Below are positions 1 through 9,866 of a stretch of DNA of 64,000 nt, in pieces. A program made the translations under genes and the position numbers. Position 1 is the stretch's first letter. Each line of letters begins with the position of its first letter. The DNA comes from Pseudomonas sessilinigenes (GTDB taxonomy: Bacteria; Pseudomonadota; Gammaproteobacteria; Pseudomonadales; Pseudomonadaceae). The DNA lies in the NCBI RefSeq assembly GCF_003850565.1, contig NZ_CP027706.1, positions 992,001 to 1,056,000 of the forward strand, written 5' to 3'. Below the pieces are notes generated by a model. It saw nothing but the letters and a program-made list of their open reading frames with translations, was not told the DNA's origin and ran no database searches.

Positions 1-2
1 GT

Positions 3-293
3 TACCTGCTGCTGGTTTTCAGCGACTCGCGCACCGCCGAAGAACGCGCCAATGATGCCGCCCAGGCCCAAGAGGCCCAGGACCAGCAAGGAGGCAGTAC
101 CGCCCCCGCAGCACCGGCTACGGCGCCCAAGCCTGTGGCTGCGCCAGTCGCCGCGCCGAGTGCTCAAGCAGCCCCGGCGGCCCCGGCCAAGCCTGCGTCC
201 CATGCCCCGGCCAGGCCGGTTCATAAACCTGTGAAACCGGCCGCCGCCAAGCCGCCGGTGGCAGCACCGGCCACCACCGGAGGAAGAGAATAA
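3..293 (+). CDS. mreC: Rod shape-determining protein MreC, C-terminal end (partial)
   Basis: Only the last 96 codons are present; the gene begins upstream of the window. The visible residues begin YLLLVFSDSRTAEER, which fits the end of the periplasmic MreC core, followed by a tail of about 70 residues very rich in Ala, Pro and Lys. Such a tail is common in Pseudomonas MreC and is probably disordered in the periplasm. The TAA stop shares its last base with the ATG of mreD, so the two are translationally coupled. MreC links the MreB cytoskeleton to the elongation machinery for peptidoglycan. The identification rests on the coupling to mreD and the mreD-maf-rng context more than on the short sequence itself. 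Confidence 0.85.
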   Translation, partial: YLLLVFSDSRTAEERANDAAQAQEAQDQQGGSTAPAAPATAPKPVAAPVAAPSAQAAPAAPAKPASHAPARPVHKPVKPAAAKPPVAAPATTGGRE

Positions 294-784
294 TGGCGGG
301 CACGACCTATTCGAGTAATGGCTGGATCGTTTGGTTGACGTTCCTGGTGGGCATCCTGCTCAGCGTGTCGCCGATGCCTCAGTTCATGGAAATCCTGCGC
401 CCGCTATGGCTGGCCCTGCTGCTGGCGTTCTGGACCTTGGCCCTGCCGCACAAGGTGGGGATGGCGACCGCCTGGTGCCTGGGGTTGCTCGAGGATGTGC
501 TCTACGGAACCCTGCTGGGTCAGAACGCGCTGATCCTCACCTTGATCACCTTCCTGGTGCTGTCCTTGCAGCAGCGCCTGCGAATGTTCCCCATGTGGCA
601 GCAGAGCCTGGTGATCCTCGTGATATTCGGCCTGGCCCAGCTGGTGCAGCTATGGCTCAGCGCCCTGACGGGCAACCGCCAGCCTACTCTGGCAGTGGTG
701 CTCCCGGCCCTGGTCAGCGCTTTGCTGTGGCCATGGGTCAGTTTCGGCCTGCGCGGCCTGCGCCGACGTTTCAAGATCAACTGA
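293..784 (+). CDS. mreD: Rod shape-determining protein MreD
   Basis: This 163-residue protein is almost entirely hydrophobic, with about five membrane segments, as expected for MreD, the inner-membrane partner of MreC in the cell-elongation complex. The start codon overlaps the mreC stop (TAATG), and GGAGGAAGAG just upstream is a strong ribosome binding site. The length is typical (about 160 residues). Position between mreC and maf matches the conserved Pseudomonas order. Confidence 0.93.
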   Translation: MAGTTYSSNGWIVWLTFLVGILLSVSPMPQFMEILRPLWLALLLAFWTLALPHKVGMATAWCLGLLEDVLYGTLLGQNALILTLITFLVLSLQQRLRMFPMWQQSLVILVIFGLAQLVQLWLSALTGNRQPTLAVVLPALVSALLWPWVSFGLRGLRRRFKIN

Positions 785-827
785 GCCGGTCAGGCATTGG
801 CCCGCACCTCGACAGGGAGATGTCTTG

Positions 828-1424
828 ATGAATCCGCTCTACCTCGCTTCCGGTTCGCCGCGTCGGCGTGAATTGCTCACGCAGATCGGCGTGCCATTCA
901 CTGTCATTGGCGCGGACATCGACGAGACTCCGCTCGCCGATGAGTCTCCCGTTGCCTACGTCGAGCGCCTGGCCCGGGGCAAGGCCGCAGCCGGTCGCGC
1001 GTTGCTGGTCGGTCAACCCACGGCCTGCGTGCTGGGGGCCGACACTGCGGTGGTCCTGGATGGCAAGATCCTTGGCAAGCCGCTGGACCAGGCCCATGCC
1101 CTGGCGATGCTGATGGCTCTTTCAGGGCGTGAGCATGAGGTGCTGACGGCCGTTGCCTTGCTCGATGGCGAGCGTTGCCAGTCGCGAGTGGTGAGCAGCC
1201 TGGTGCGGTTCAGAACGATCGACGAACAGGAGGCGGCGCGCTACTGGGCTAGCGGCGAACCCCGGGACAAAGCTGGCGGTTATGCGATCCAGGGGCTTGC
1301 AGCGGTGTTTGTGGCAGGGCTCAATGGGAGTTACTCCGCCGTGGTCGGCTTGCCGGTATGTGAAACCGCAGAACTGCTCGGTGAATTCGGCATTTCCTGC
1401 TGGCAAGACATTCCAGCGCACTAA
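828..1424 (+). CDS. maf: Maf-family nucleoside triphosphate pyrophosphatase (dTTP/UTP type, YhdE)
   Basis: The 198-residue protein opens with [16 protein letters not shown], the Maf signature SGSPRR, and carries the later conserved acidic and lysine residues ([21 protein letters not shown]). YhdE-type Maf proteins hydrolyse dTTP, UTP and modified pyrimidine triphosphates, removing damaged nucleotides. I assign the YhdE type because of the mreD-maf-rng neighbourhood and the sequence near the N-terminus. The ATG at 828 is preferred to a TTG one codon earlier because GGGAG lies 8 bases upstream of it. Confidence 0.92.
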   Translation: MNPLYLASGSPRRRELLTQIGVPFTVIGADIDETPLADESPVAYVERLARGKAAAGRALLVGQPTACVLGADTAVVLDGKILGKPLDQAHALAMLMALSGREHEVLTAVALLDGERCQSRVVSSLVRFRTIDEQEAARYWASGEPRDKAGGYAIQGLAAVFVAGLNGSYSAVVGLPVCETAELLGEFGISCWQDIPAH

Positions 1425-1480
1425 GGCATTCAACCCGACCCATGCGGCCCTCCATGAACACGTCCGAACGAGACCTTGCC

Positions 1481-2938
1481 ATGAGCGAAGAGATTCTGAT
1501 CAACATCACGCCGATGGAGTCACGGGTGGCGGTGGTTGAAAACGGAGTGCTGCAAGAGGTCCATGTCGAGCGCACCCAGCGCCGAGGCATCGTTGGCAAC
1601 ATCTATAAGGGCAAGGTGGTACGGGTCCTGCCGGGGATGCAGGCGGCCTTCGTCGACATTGGCCTGGATCGCGCGGCTTTCATCCATGCCTCGGAAATCT
1701 CCACCCGTGAAGGGACGGCGGTGGAAAGCATCAGCGCCCTGGTGCACGAAGGGCAGAGCCTGGTGGTGCAAGTCACCAAGGACCCCATCGGCACCAAGGG
1801 CGCGCGCCTGACCACCCAGCTGTCGATTCCCTCGCGCTACCTGGTGTACATGCCGCGCACCGCCCATGTCGGTATCTCGTTGAAGATCGAGGATGAAGCC
1901 GAGCGCGAACGCCTCAAGCAGGTGGTCAGCGATTGCGTGGCCCAGGAAGGTATCCAGGAGGCAGGCGGCTTCATCCTGCGCACCGCGGCCGAAGGCGCCG
2001 GAGCCGATGAAATCCTGATGGACATCCGCTACCTGCGCAGGCTGTGGGACCAGATCGGCACGCAGATCAAGACCATTGGTGCGCCCAATGTGATCTACGA
2101 GGACCTGGGCCTGGCCCTGCGTACCTTGCGCGACCTGGTGAGCCCGAAGATCGAGAAGATCCGCATCGACTCTCGCGAAACGTTCCAGAAGACCACGCAG
2201 TTCGTTGCCGAGCTGATGCCGGAGATCGCCGATCGCCTGGAGCATTATCCTGGCGAGCGCCCGATTTTCGACCTGTATGGGGTCGAGGACGAAATCCAGA
2301 AAGCCCTGGAACGCAAGGTGCCGCTCAAGTCCGGAGGCTACCTGGTGGTGGACCCGGCCGAGGCGATGACCACCATCGACGTCAACACGGGGGCCTTCGT
2401 CGGGCATCGCAATCTCGAAGAGACTATCTTCAAGACCAATCTGGAGGCGGCTACCGCCATCGCTCGGCAACTGCGCCTGCGCAACCTGGGCGGGATCATC
2501 ATCATCGACTTCATCGACATGGAGGACGAGGAGCACCAGCGCCAGGTGTTGCGGACCCTGGAAAAGCAGCTGGAGCGCGATCATGCCAAGACCAACATCA
2601 TTGGCATTACCGAGCTTGGGCTGGTGCAGATGACCCGCAAGCGTACTCGGGAAAGCCTGGAGCAGGTGCTCTGTGAGCCCTGCAGCAGTTGCCAGGGGCG
2701 GGGTAAGTTGAAGACTCCGGAAACCGTATGTTACGAAATATTCCGTGAAATCCTTCGCGAGGCCCGGGCATACCAGGCGGAAGGATATCGGGTGCTGGCC
2801 AATCAGAAAGTGGTTGATCGACTGCTGGACGAAGAGTCAGGCAATGTTGCGGAATTGGAGGGTTTCATCGGCCGAACCATCAGGTTCCAGGTCGAAACCA
2901 TGTATTCCCAGGAACAATACGACGTGGTGCTGCTCTGA
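1481..2938 (+). CDS. rng: Ribonuclease G
   Basis: This 485-residue endoribonuclease processes the 5' end of 16S rRNA and degrades some mRNAs. It has the RNase E/G layout without the long C-terminal scaffold of RNase E: an N-terminal S1-like RNA-binding region (RRGIVGNIYKGKV), the catalytic metal aspartates D300 (IDVNTG) and D343 (IIIIDFIDMEDEE), and a zinc-link region CEPCSSCQGRG. The start at MSEEILINITP aligns with the known N-terminus of RNase G; the reading frame remains open 13 codons further upstream. It lies 56 bases after maf and 75 bases before yhdP in the conserved order. Confidence 0.96.
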   Translation: MSEEILINITPMESRVAVVENGVLQEVHVERTQRRGIVGNIYKGKVVRVLPGMQAAFVDIGLDRAAFIHASEISTREGTAVESISALVHEGQSLVVQVTKDPIGTKGARLTTQLSIPSRYLVYMPRTAHVGISLKIEDEAERERLKQVVSDCVAQEGIQEAGGFILRTAAEGAGADEILMDIRYLRRLWDQIGTQIKTIGAPNVIYEDLGLALRTLRDLVSPKIEKIRIDSRETFQKTTQFVAELMPEIADRLEHYPGERPIFDLYGVEDEIQKALERKVPLKSGGYLVVDPAEAMTTIDVNTGAFVGHRNLEETIFKTNLEAATAIARQLRLRNLGGIIIIDFIDMEDEEHQRQVLRTLEKQLERDHAKTNIIGITELGLVQMTRKRTRESLEQVLCEPCSSCQGRGKLKTPETVCYEIFREILREARAYQAEGYRVLANQKVVDRLLDEESGNVAELEGFIGRTIRFQVETMYSQEQYDVVLL

Positions 2939-3013
2939 TTCCGCGTGTTCTACATGATTGGAAACGGCTGGCTTCAGCTTTTTGCATGACTTTTGCCATG
3001 GGAGCCAACTGAA

Positions 3014-6000
3014 ATGGAGCGGCTGATGCGCTTGTTCACCACACTGACCCGCTGGGGGCTGGGCCTCTGTGCGTTGGCGCTGGTGATGACAGCCCTGTAT
3101 GTCAGCCTGGGGCGGGAGCTGACCCCGTTGGTGGCTGAGTACCAGGCCGAGGTCGAGACCCGGATCCAGGACGCCGTCGGCCTGCCTGTACATATCGGCA
3201 GCCTGGAAGGACGCTGGAGCGGTTTCTCGCCGATCCTGCTGGCCCATGATGTGATGGTGGGCGAGGGCGCCAATGCCCTGCGCCTGGATCGGGTGAGCGT
3301 AGTGCCGGACGTGCTTGGCAGCCTGCTGGCCCGCGATCTGCGAGTCGGTCACCTGGAACTCAGCGGGTTGAGCCTGAGCCTCAAGGAGAATCCGGACGGC
3401 CAGTGGCAGCTCGAAGGCTTGCCGACGCAGCAGGACGAGCCGATGGACCCCGGCCAGTTGCTGACCCGCCTGCAGCAAGTGGCAGAACTCTCGGTGCTGG
3501 ACAGCCAGGTCACCCTGTCGCCGCAGAAGCATCCGCCCATGACCCTGACTTACGTCGGCCTGAATGTGCGCAGTGGCCCGAGTCGCCAGCGCCTGGACCT
3601 GCGGCTGACCCTGCCGGATGGCCAGCCCTTGGCCTTGAACCTGCGTAGTCGGGTCCGCGCCGATGCCTGGCGGGACGCCCAGGCTGATCTCTACCTGAGC
3701 TTGCCGCAAAGCGACTGGTCGCGTTGGCTGCCGGCTGGCCTGACCCAGCAATGGAAGCTGTCCGAACTCAAGGCGGGCGGCGAGCTCTGGCTCAGTTGGG
3801 GCCAAGGCACGGTGCAAAGCGCGACCCTGCGCCTGAATGCCCCGCAACTGACCGGCGCTTATGCCGAGCGCACTCCGGCCACCGTGAAAAACCTGGCCCT
3901 CAATGCTTACTTCCAGCGCAGCGCCGAGGGCCTGCAGGTACAACTCGATTCCCTGGCCCTGAACTTCGGGCAAACGCGCTGGGAGTCACGCTTGTTGTTG
4001 CAACAGCGCAACGCTACCGCGCAGAGCGAGGAGCTATGGCATGTCCAGGCTGACCGCCTGGACCTGACTCCCATCACCCCGATCCTCGATTCGCTGGCGC
4101 CACTGCCCGAAGGCCTGGCTACGGCCATCGATCACCTCAAGGTCACCGGTGGCTTGCGCAACGTATTGCTCGACTATCGGCCCCAGGTGACGGGCGACGA
4201 GCGCTTGAGCTTTGCCGCCAATCTCGACCGGGTGGGCTTCGATGCCTATCACGGTGCCCCCGCAGCCCGTAACGTCAGTGGCAGCATCAGCGGCAACCTG
4301 GGCAAGGGTGAGTTGCGCATGGACAGCAAGGATTTTTCCTTGCACCTGTATCCGATCTTCGCCAAGCCCTGGCAGTACATCCAAGCCAATGCCACCCTGA
4401 CCTGGAAGCTCGACAAGGAAGGCTTCACCCTGATCGCGCCGTACCTGAAGGTGCTGGGCGAGGAAGGCAAGATCGCCGGCGATTTCCTGATCCGCCTGCA
4501 CTTTGAGCATGACCAGGAAGACTACATGGACTTGCGGGTCGGCCTGGTGGATGGCGATGGGCGCTATACCGCCAAGTACCTGCCCCAGGTGCTCAACCCA
4601 GCGGTGGACGAGTGGCTGCGCACGGCGATCCTCAAGGGCGCGGTGGACCAGGGCTTCTTCCAGTACCAGGGATCGTTGAACCACGACGCCATCGAGGCGG
4701 CTCGCAGCATCAGCCTGTTCTTCAAGGTGCATGACGCCGAACTGGCTTTCCAGCCGGGCTGGCCCCACCTGAGCAAGGTCGATGGCGATGTGTTCATCGA
4801 AGGTAGCCGGGTGCGCATCGTCGCCAGCAAGGGGCAGTTGCTGGACACCAAGGTGCGCGACGTCTTCGTCAACATCCCCCATGTGCCGGAGGGGCAGAGC
4901 TCCCACATGTACATCGACGGCGATTTCGCCGGGGGCCTTGGCGATGGCCTGAAGATTCTCCAGGACGCGCCCATCGGTACGGGCTCGACCTTTGCCGGTT
5001 GGCAGGGCGAGGGTGACCTGCGTGGCCAGGTGGATCTGGATATTCCACTGGCCAAGGGCGAAGAGCCGAAGATCGTGGTGGATTTCAAGACCGACAAGGC
5101 CCGCCTCAAACTCAGTGAGCCAGAGCTGGAGCTGACCCAGCTCAAGGGCGATTTTCGCTTTGACAGCAGCAAGGGCCTGAGCGGCGATGGCATCAGTGCC
5201 CAGGCCTTCGAGCGGCCACTGACGGCGCAGATCTTTGCCGATGGCCGGCCTGGAAAGCCCAATACCCGGGTGGTGGCCAAGGGGCAGGTGACGGTCAAGA
5301 AACTCACCGACTGGCTCAAGGTAGGCCAGCCATTGCCGGTCTCCGGTGAGTTGCCGTTCCAGTTGCAGTTGAACCTCGATGGCGCCGATAGCCAGCTGAT
5401 GGTCAGTTCCAGTCTCAAGGGCGTTGCGGTGGATTTGCCCGCGCCGTTCGGCATGCCTGCCAGTACCGGGCGCAACAGCGTGTTGCGCATGACCCTGCAA
5501 GGCGCCGAGCGCCGCTACTGGTTCAGCTATGGCGACCTGGTCGGCTTCACCTTCGCCGCGCCCAGCGGCAAGTTCGCCGAAGGCCGGGGCGAGTTGTTCC
5601 TGGGAGGCGGCGAAGCCCAGTTACCGACCGTCAAGGGCCTGCGGGTGCGGGGCGTGCTGTCCGAACTGGATGTCGAGCCCTGGAAGGCCCTGGCCGATCG
5701 CTACGCTAGCCAGGACCCGGGAGGCAGCGCCAAGCAGTTGCTCAGCAGCGCGGACTTCAAGGTCGGCAAGCTCAGTGCCTTCGGTACCACCCTGGATCAG
5801 GTCAACCTGCTGCTGACCCGCAAGCCTTCGGCATGGGAGCTGCAGATCGATAGCCAGCAGGCCAAGGGCAATGTCGGCATTCCTGACGCCAAGGCCGCGC
5901 CAATGGCCATCGACATGCAGTATGTGCGCCTGCCGGCTGTCGACCCGACGGTACAGGCCGATGAGAATGCACCCGATCCGTTGGCATCGGTGGACCCGAA

Positions 6001-6817
6001 GAACGTGCCGCCACTGGACATTTCCATTGTCCAGCTGTTCCAGGGGCCGGATCTGATCGGCCGTTGGGCGCTCAAGGTTCGGCCGACGCCCAAGGGCATG
6101 ACGTTCAGCGGCCTGAACCTTGGCCTCAAGGGCATGCTGCTCGAGGGTGAAGGGGGCTGGGAAGGCCAGGCTGGTGCCAGCACCAGTTGGTACCGGGGCC
6201 GCATTGGCGGCAAGAACCTGGCCGATGTGCTCAAGGGCTGGGGCTTTGCACCCACGGTGACCAGTGAAGACTTCCATCTGGACGTCGATGGCCGTTGGCC
6301 CGGTTCGCCGGCTTGGGTGGGGCTCAAGCGTTTCTCCGGCAGCCTGGACGCCACGTTGAACAAGGGCCAGTTCGTCGAGGTCGAGGGCGGTGCCCAGGCA
6401 TTGCGAGTGTTCGGCCTGCTCAACTTCAACTCCATTGGCCGGCGCTTGCGCCTGGACTTTTCCGATCTGTTCGGCAAGGGCCTGAGCTATGACCGGGTAC
6501 GCGGAGTACTGGCGGCGAGCAATGGTGTGTATGTCACCCGCGAGCCGATCACGCTCACCGGCCCATCGAGCAACCTGGAGCTCAACGGCACACTGGACAT
6601 GGTGGCCGACCGGGTAGATGCCAAGCTGCTGGTGACCCTGCCGGTGACCAACAACCTGCCGATTGCCGCACTGATCGTCGGAGCGCCGGCGGTGGGCGGG
6701 GCGTTGTTCCTGATCGACAAGCTGATCGGTGACCGCGTGGCCCGTTTCGCCAGCGTCAAGTACAACGTCAAGGGCCCGTGGAAAGAGCCGAAAATCACCT
6801 TCGACAAGCCATTTTGA
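3014..6817 (+). CDS. yhdP: YhdP, AsmA-like envelope phospholipid transport protein
   Basis: This very large protein (1267 residues) has one N-terminal membrane segment (GLGLCALALVMTALYVSL) followed by a long periplasmic region of DUF3971 type and a C-terminal AsmA-like domain with amphipathic beta strands. In E. coli, YhdP, TamB and YdbH are redundant bridges that carry phospholipids to the outer membrane. The start at MERLMRLF is chosen because GGAG lies 9 bases upstream; a TTG seven codons earlier has no better signal. Several long open frames on the opposite strand here are codon-bias shadows. Confidence 0.93.
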   Translation: MERLMRLFTTLTRWGLGLCALALVMTALYVSLGRELTPLVAEYQAEVETRIQDAVGLPVHIGSLEGRWSGFSPILLAHDVMVGEGANALRLDRVSVVPDVLGSLLARDLRVGHLELSGLSLSLKENPDGQWQLEGLPTQQDEPMDPGQLLTRLQQVAELSVLDSQVTLSPQKHPPMTLTYVGLNVRSGPSRQRLDLRLTLPDGQPLALNLRSRVRADAWRDAQADLYLSLPQSDWSRWLPAGLTQQWKLSELKAGGELWLSWGQGTVQSATLRLNAPQLTGAYAERTPATVKNLALNAYFQRSAEGLQVQLDSLALNFGQTRWESRLLLQQRNATAQSEELWHVQADRLDLTPITPILDSLAPLPEGLATAIDHLKVTGGLRNVLLDYRPQVTGDERLSFAANLDRVGFDAYHGAPAARNVSGSISGNLGKGELRMDSKDFSLHLYPIFAKPWQYIQANATLTWKLDKEGFTLIAPYLKVLGEEGKIAGDFLIRLHFEHDQEDYMDLRVGLVDGDGRYTAKYLPQVLNPAVDEWLRTAILKGAVDQGFFQYQGSLNHDAIEAARSISLFFKVHDAELAFQPGWPHLSKVDGDVFIEGSRVRIVASKGQLLDTKVRDVFVNIPHVPEGQSSHMYIDGDFAGGLGDGLKILQDAPIGTGSTFAGWQGEGDLRGQVDLDIPLAKGEEPKIVVDFKTDKARLKLSEPELELTQLKGDFRFDSSKGLSGDGISAQAFERPLTAQIFADGRPGKPNTRVVAKGQVTVKKLTDWLKVGQPLPVSGELPFQLQLNLDGADSQLMVSSSLKGVAVDLPAPFGMPASTGRNSVLRMTLQGAERRYWFSYGDLVGFTFAAPSGKFAEGRGELFLGGGEAQLPTVKGLRVRGVLSELDVEPWKALADRYASQDPGGSAKQLLSSADFKVGKLSAFGTTLDQVNLLLTRKPSAWELQIDSQQAKGNVGIPDAKAAPMAIDMQYVRLPAVDPTVQADENAPDPLASVDPKNVPPLDISIVQLFQGPDLIGRWALKVRPTPKGMTFSGLNLGLKGMLLEGEGGWEGQAGASTSWYRGRIGGKNLADVLKGWGFAPTVTSEDFHLDVDGRWPGSPAWVGLKRFSGSLDATLNKGQFVEVEGGAQALRVFGLLNFNSIGRRLRLDFSDLFGKGLSYDRVRGVLAASNGVYVTREPITLTGPSSNLELNGTLDMVADRVDAKLLVTLPVTNNLPIAALIVGAPAVGGALFLIDKLIGDRVARFASVKYNVKGPWKEPKITFDKPF

Positions 6818-6875
6818 GAATCCTCGTTCCATGTCCATGGAGTAGCATGGCGATCTACCCAACACGGAGTTCGCC

Positions 6876-7715
6876 ATGTCTCTTGCGGTGATTCAAATGG
6901 TCAGCCAGAGCGATGTGCTGGCCAATCTGGCACAGGCTCGCCGCCTGTTGGAGCAAGCCGCCGCCGGTGGTGCGAAGCTGGCGGTGCTGCCGGAAAACTT
7001 CGCCGCCATGGGCCGCCGGGACATGGCGGCCATCGGTCGCGCCGAGGCGCTGGGTGAGGGGCCGATCCTGCCCTGGTTGAAACAGTCCGCCCGCGACCTC
7101 AAGTTATGGATAGTTGCCGGTACCCTGCCACTGCCGCCAAAGGATCAGCCCGAAGCCAAGTCCAATGCGTGCTCGTTGCTGGTGGATGACCAGGGGCAGG
7201 TGGTCGCGCGCTACGACAAGCTGCACCTGTTCGATGTCGATGTTGCGGACAATCGTGGGCGCTATCGCGAATCCGATGACTATGCTCATGGCAACCGGGT
7301 GGTGGTGGCGGACACGCCAGTGGGGCGCCTGGGGCTCACGGTCTGCTATGACTTGCGCTTTCCCGAGCTCTACAGCGAGCTTCGGGCTGCCGGAGCGGAG
7401 CTGATCACTGCGCCCTCGGCCTTTACCGCCGTGACCGGGGCGGCCCACTGGGAAGTATTGATTCGCGCCCGGGCCATCGAGACCCAGTGCTACTTGCTGG
7501 CGGCAGCGCAGGGCGGGGTCCATCCCGGCCCTCGCGAGACCTACGGGCATGCGGCTATCGTCGATCCCTGGGGACGGGTGTTGGCAGAGCAGGATCAGGG
7601 TGAAGGCGTGCTGCTGGCCGAGCGTGACAGCAGCGAACAGGCGTCCATCCGGACGCGGATGCCGGTGTTCAGCCACCGGCGCATTTTCTCGCAAGGCGTT
7701 CAACGGCTTGCATAA
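6876..7715 (+). CDS. Nitrilase-superfamily carbon-nitrogen hydrolase (deaminated-glutathione amidase type)
   Basis: The 279-residue protein has the catalytic triad of the nitrilase superfamily: Glu40 (LPENFAAMG), Lys115 ([10 protein letters not shown]) and Cys157 ([10 protein letters not shown]). The KLHLFDVD and CYDLRFPE motifs are typical of the Nit1/YbeM group, which repairs deaminated glutathione formed by side reactions of transaminases. It sits between yhdP and tldD, as in P. aeruginosa. The exact substrate is inferred from family similarity and not proven by the sequence. Confidence 0.87.
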   Translation: MSLAVIQMVSQSDVLANLAQARRLLEQAAAGGAKLAVLPENFAAMGRRDMAAIGRAEALGEGPILPWLKQSARDLKLWIVAGTLPLPPKDQPEAKSNACSLLVDDQGQVVARYDKLHLFDVDVADNRGRYRESDDYAHGNRVVVADTPVGRLGLTVCYDLRFPELYSELRAAGAELITAPSAFTAVTGAAHWEVLIRARAIETQCYLLAAAQGGVHPGPRETYGHAAIVDPWGRVLAEQDQGEGVLLAERDSSEQASIRTRMPVFSHRRIFSQGVQRLA

Positions 7716-7741
7716 GTACGACGAATTTAAGGCCAAAGCAT

Positions 7742-9184
7742 ATGAGCGGGTTGTTGTCCTCAGTCAGTGAACACCTTCTAGCCCCTGGCGGCGTGACCAT
7801 CGAAAGCCTGCAAGGCGTGCTGGGCGATCTGGCCGGTCCGGGCATCGATGCTGCCGACCTGTATTTCCAGGGGCAGATCTCCGAGTCCTGGTCCCTGGAG
7901 GACGGGATCGTCAAGGAAGGCAGCTTCAACCTCGACCAAGGGGTCGGGGTGCGCGCCCAGTCCGGTGAGAAGACCGGGTTCGCCTACAGCAATGCCATCA
8001 CCCTGGAAGCCCTCGGGCAGGCGGCGCGGGCTGCGCGTTCGATTTCCCGGGCCGGGCAGAACGGCAAGGTGCAGGCTTTCAGTGCCCAGGATGTGGCGCA
8101 GCTGTATGCCCCGGACAATCCGCTGGAAGTCATCAGTCGTGCCGAGAAGGTCGAGCTGCTCAAGCGGGTGGACGCTGCGACCCGGGCCCTGGACCCACGT
8201 ATCCAGCAGGTCAGCGTGAGCATGGCCGGGGTCTGGGAGCGAATCCTGGTGGCCTCCACCGATGGTGGCCTGGCGGCGGATGTACGGCCCTTGGTGCGCT
8301 TCAACGTCAGCGTCATCGTCGAGCAGAACGGCCGGCGCGAGCGCGGCGGTCATGGCGGCGGCGGGCGTACCGACTACCGCTATTTCCTCAGCGAGGACCG
8401 GGCCATGGGTTACGCTCGCGAGGCGCTGCGCCAGGCGCTGGTCAATCTGGAAGCAGTACCGGCTCCAGCCGGTACCTTGCCGGTGGTGCTGGGCTCCGGT
8501 TGGTCCGGGGTGCTATTGCACGAAGCCGTGGGGCACGGCCTGGAAGGCGACTTCAACCGCAAGGGCAGCTCGGCCTATAGCGGACGCATTGGCGAGAGGG
8601 TCGCCTCCAAACTCTGCACCATCGTCGACGACGGTACCCTGGCCGGGCGTCGTGGCTCGCTGAGCGTGGACGATGAGGGCACTCCCACCCAATGCACCAC
8701 CTTGATCGAGAACGGCGTGCTCAAGGGCTATATGCAAGACAAGCTCAATGCCCGCCTGATGGGCGTGGCGCGTACCGGCAATGGTCGTCGTGAGTCTTAT
8801 GCCCACTTGCCCATGCCGCGCATGACCAACACCTACATGCTGGGCGGCGAAAGCGATCCGGCGGAAATCATCGCCTCGGTGAAGAAGGGCATCTACTGCG
8901 CCAACCTGGGGGGCGGCCAGGTGGACATCACCAGCGGCAAGTTCGTGTTCTCCACCAGCGAGGCGTACCTGATCGAGGACGGCAAGATCACCGCTCCAGT
9001 CAAGGGCGCGACCTTGATCGGCAATGGTCCGGAAGCCATGAGCCGGGTGTCGATGGTGGGTAATGACCTGGCCCTGGACAGTGGCGTCGGCACCTGTGGC
9101 AAGGACGGGCAGTCCGTACCGGTAGGCGTCGGCCAGCCGACCCTGAAGATCGATGCGATCACGGTAGGCGGCACGGGGGCGTGA
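7742..9184 (+). CDS. tldD: Metalloprotease TldD
   Basis: TldD (480 residues) pairs with TldE/PmbA to form a heterodimeric zinc protease that cleaves unfolded peptides and matures some peptide antibiotics such as microcin B17. The metal-binding motif HEAVGH is visible with H260, E261 and H265, followed by the conserved [12 protein letters not shown] stretch. The C-terminus carries the usual [19 protein letters not shown] sequence. Its partner pmbA is on the same strand 700 bases downstream, beyond the oppositely oriented darP. Confidence 0.96.
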   Translation: MSGLLSSVSEHLLAPGGVTIESLQGVLGDLAGPGIDAADLYFQGQISESWSLEDGIVKEGSFNLDQGVGVRAQSGEKTGFAYSNAITLEALGQAARAARSISRAGQNGKVQAFSAQDVAQLYAPDNPLEVISRAEKVELLKRVDAATRALDPRIQQVSVSMAGVWERILVASTDGGLAADVRPLVRFNVSVIVEQNGRRERGGHGGGGRTDYRYFLSEDRAMGYAREALRQALVNLEAVPAPAGTLPVVLGSGWSGVLLHEAVGHGLEGDFNRKGSSAYSGRIGERVASKLCTIVDDGTLAGRRGSLSVDDEGTPTQCTTLIENGVLKGYMQDKLNARLMGVARTGNGRRESYAHLPMPRMTNTYMLGGESDPAEIIASVKKGIYCANLGGGQVDITSGKFVFSTSEAYLIEDGKITAPVKGATLIGNGPEAMSRVSMVGNDLALDSGVGTCGKDGQSVPVGVGQPTLKIDAITVGGTGA

Positions 9185-9198
9185 TTGCAGGACGAGCG

Positions 9199-9228
9199 GC
9201 GCAGGGGCTGCGTGGGCAGCCCCTGCGC
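9199..9228. terminator. Perfect 12-bp hairpin between convergent tldD and darP
   Basis: GCGCAGGGGCTG at 9199-9210 is a perfect inverted repeat of CAGCCCCTGCGC at 9217-9228 with a 6-base loop. It lies in the 52-base gap between two converging genes, so it probably ends transcription from both sides, although there is no long U tract. Confidence 0.6.
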
Positions 9229-9236
9229 AGCAAGGC

Positions 9237-9758
9237 TCAGCGCAGGCCGCGCTGGGTCTCGTCCACGTCGCGGATGTACTTGAAGATCTTGCGGCTGGTA
9301 GCGGGTGGCTTGTTATGGGCCACCTCGTGCTGGGCCTGGCGGATCAGCGAGCGCAGTTGCTGGCGATCGGCCTCGGGGTATTCGCTGACGAACTTGTCCA
9401 GTACGTCATCGCCGCCGCCGATCAGGCGGTCGCGCCAACGCTCCAGGTTATGGAAGCGTTCGTTGTACTGGCGAGTGGAGGCATCGAGTTGATCGAGCAA
9501 CTGCAAGATGGCGTCGATGTCCTGGTCCCGCATCAGCTTGCCAATGAACTGCAAGTGGCGTTTACGGGCGATATGGGCGACATGCTTGGGCGCCTCCGCC
9601 AGGGCCCGGCGCAAAGCGTCGGTCAATGGCAGTTTGGCCTGCAAGTCGGGCTTGAGAGTGGTAAGGCGCTCGCCGAGATCAACCAGAGCATGCAGCTCGC
9701 GTTTGACCTGGGATTTGCTTTTCTCCCCATCGAGGGAGTCGTCGTAAGAATCAACCAT
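9237..9758 (-). CDS. darP: Dual-action ribosomal maturation protein DarP (YjgA, DUF615)
   Basis: The 173-residue basic protein matches the DUF615/YjgA family: [20 protein letters not shown] at the start and the conserved [11 protein letters not shown]-type stretch ([17 protein letters not shown]), then [15 protein letters not shown] and [16 protein letters not shown]. In E. coli it binds late 50S precursors and stabilises the peptidyl transferase centre. The start is set at MVDSYDD; the frame is open five codons further upstream without better signals. It is divergent from pmbA and convergent with tldD. Confidence 0.92.
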   Translation of the reverse strand: MVDSYDDSLDGEKSKSQVKRELHALVDLGERLTTLKPDLQAKLPLTDALRRALAEAPKHVAHIARKRHLQFIGKLMRDQDIDAILQLLDQLDASTRQYNERFHNLERWRDRLIGGGDDVLDKFVSEYPEADRQQLRSLIRQAQHEVAHNKPPATSRKIFKYIRDVDETQRGLR

Positions 9759-9866
9759 GGTGGCAGTCCGCAAAGAAACGCCGCCATGATAACCAGTCGA
9801 GGGCCGCTTGTCCGGCCCGGTCGCTCGCCGGCCTTAATCGAAAGCAGAATTTGAGTGGAGAACACC

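Noticed and set aside
2837..3973. 378-codon minus-strand frame antisense to rng and yhdP
   Set aside because: A codon-bias shadow of the high-GC yhdP gene; the product is glutamine- and leucine-rich without family similarity.
4034..5500. 488-codon minus-strand frame antisense to yhdP
   Set aside because: Third-position GC bias of yhdP keeps this frame open; no start signals and no plausible protein features.
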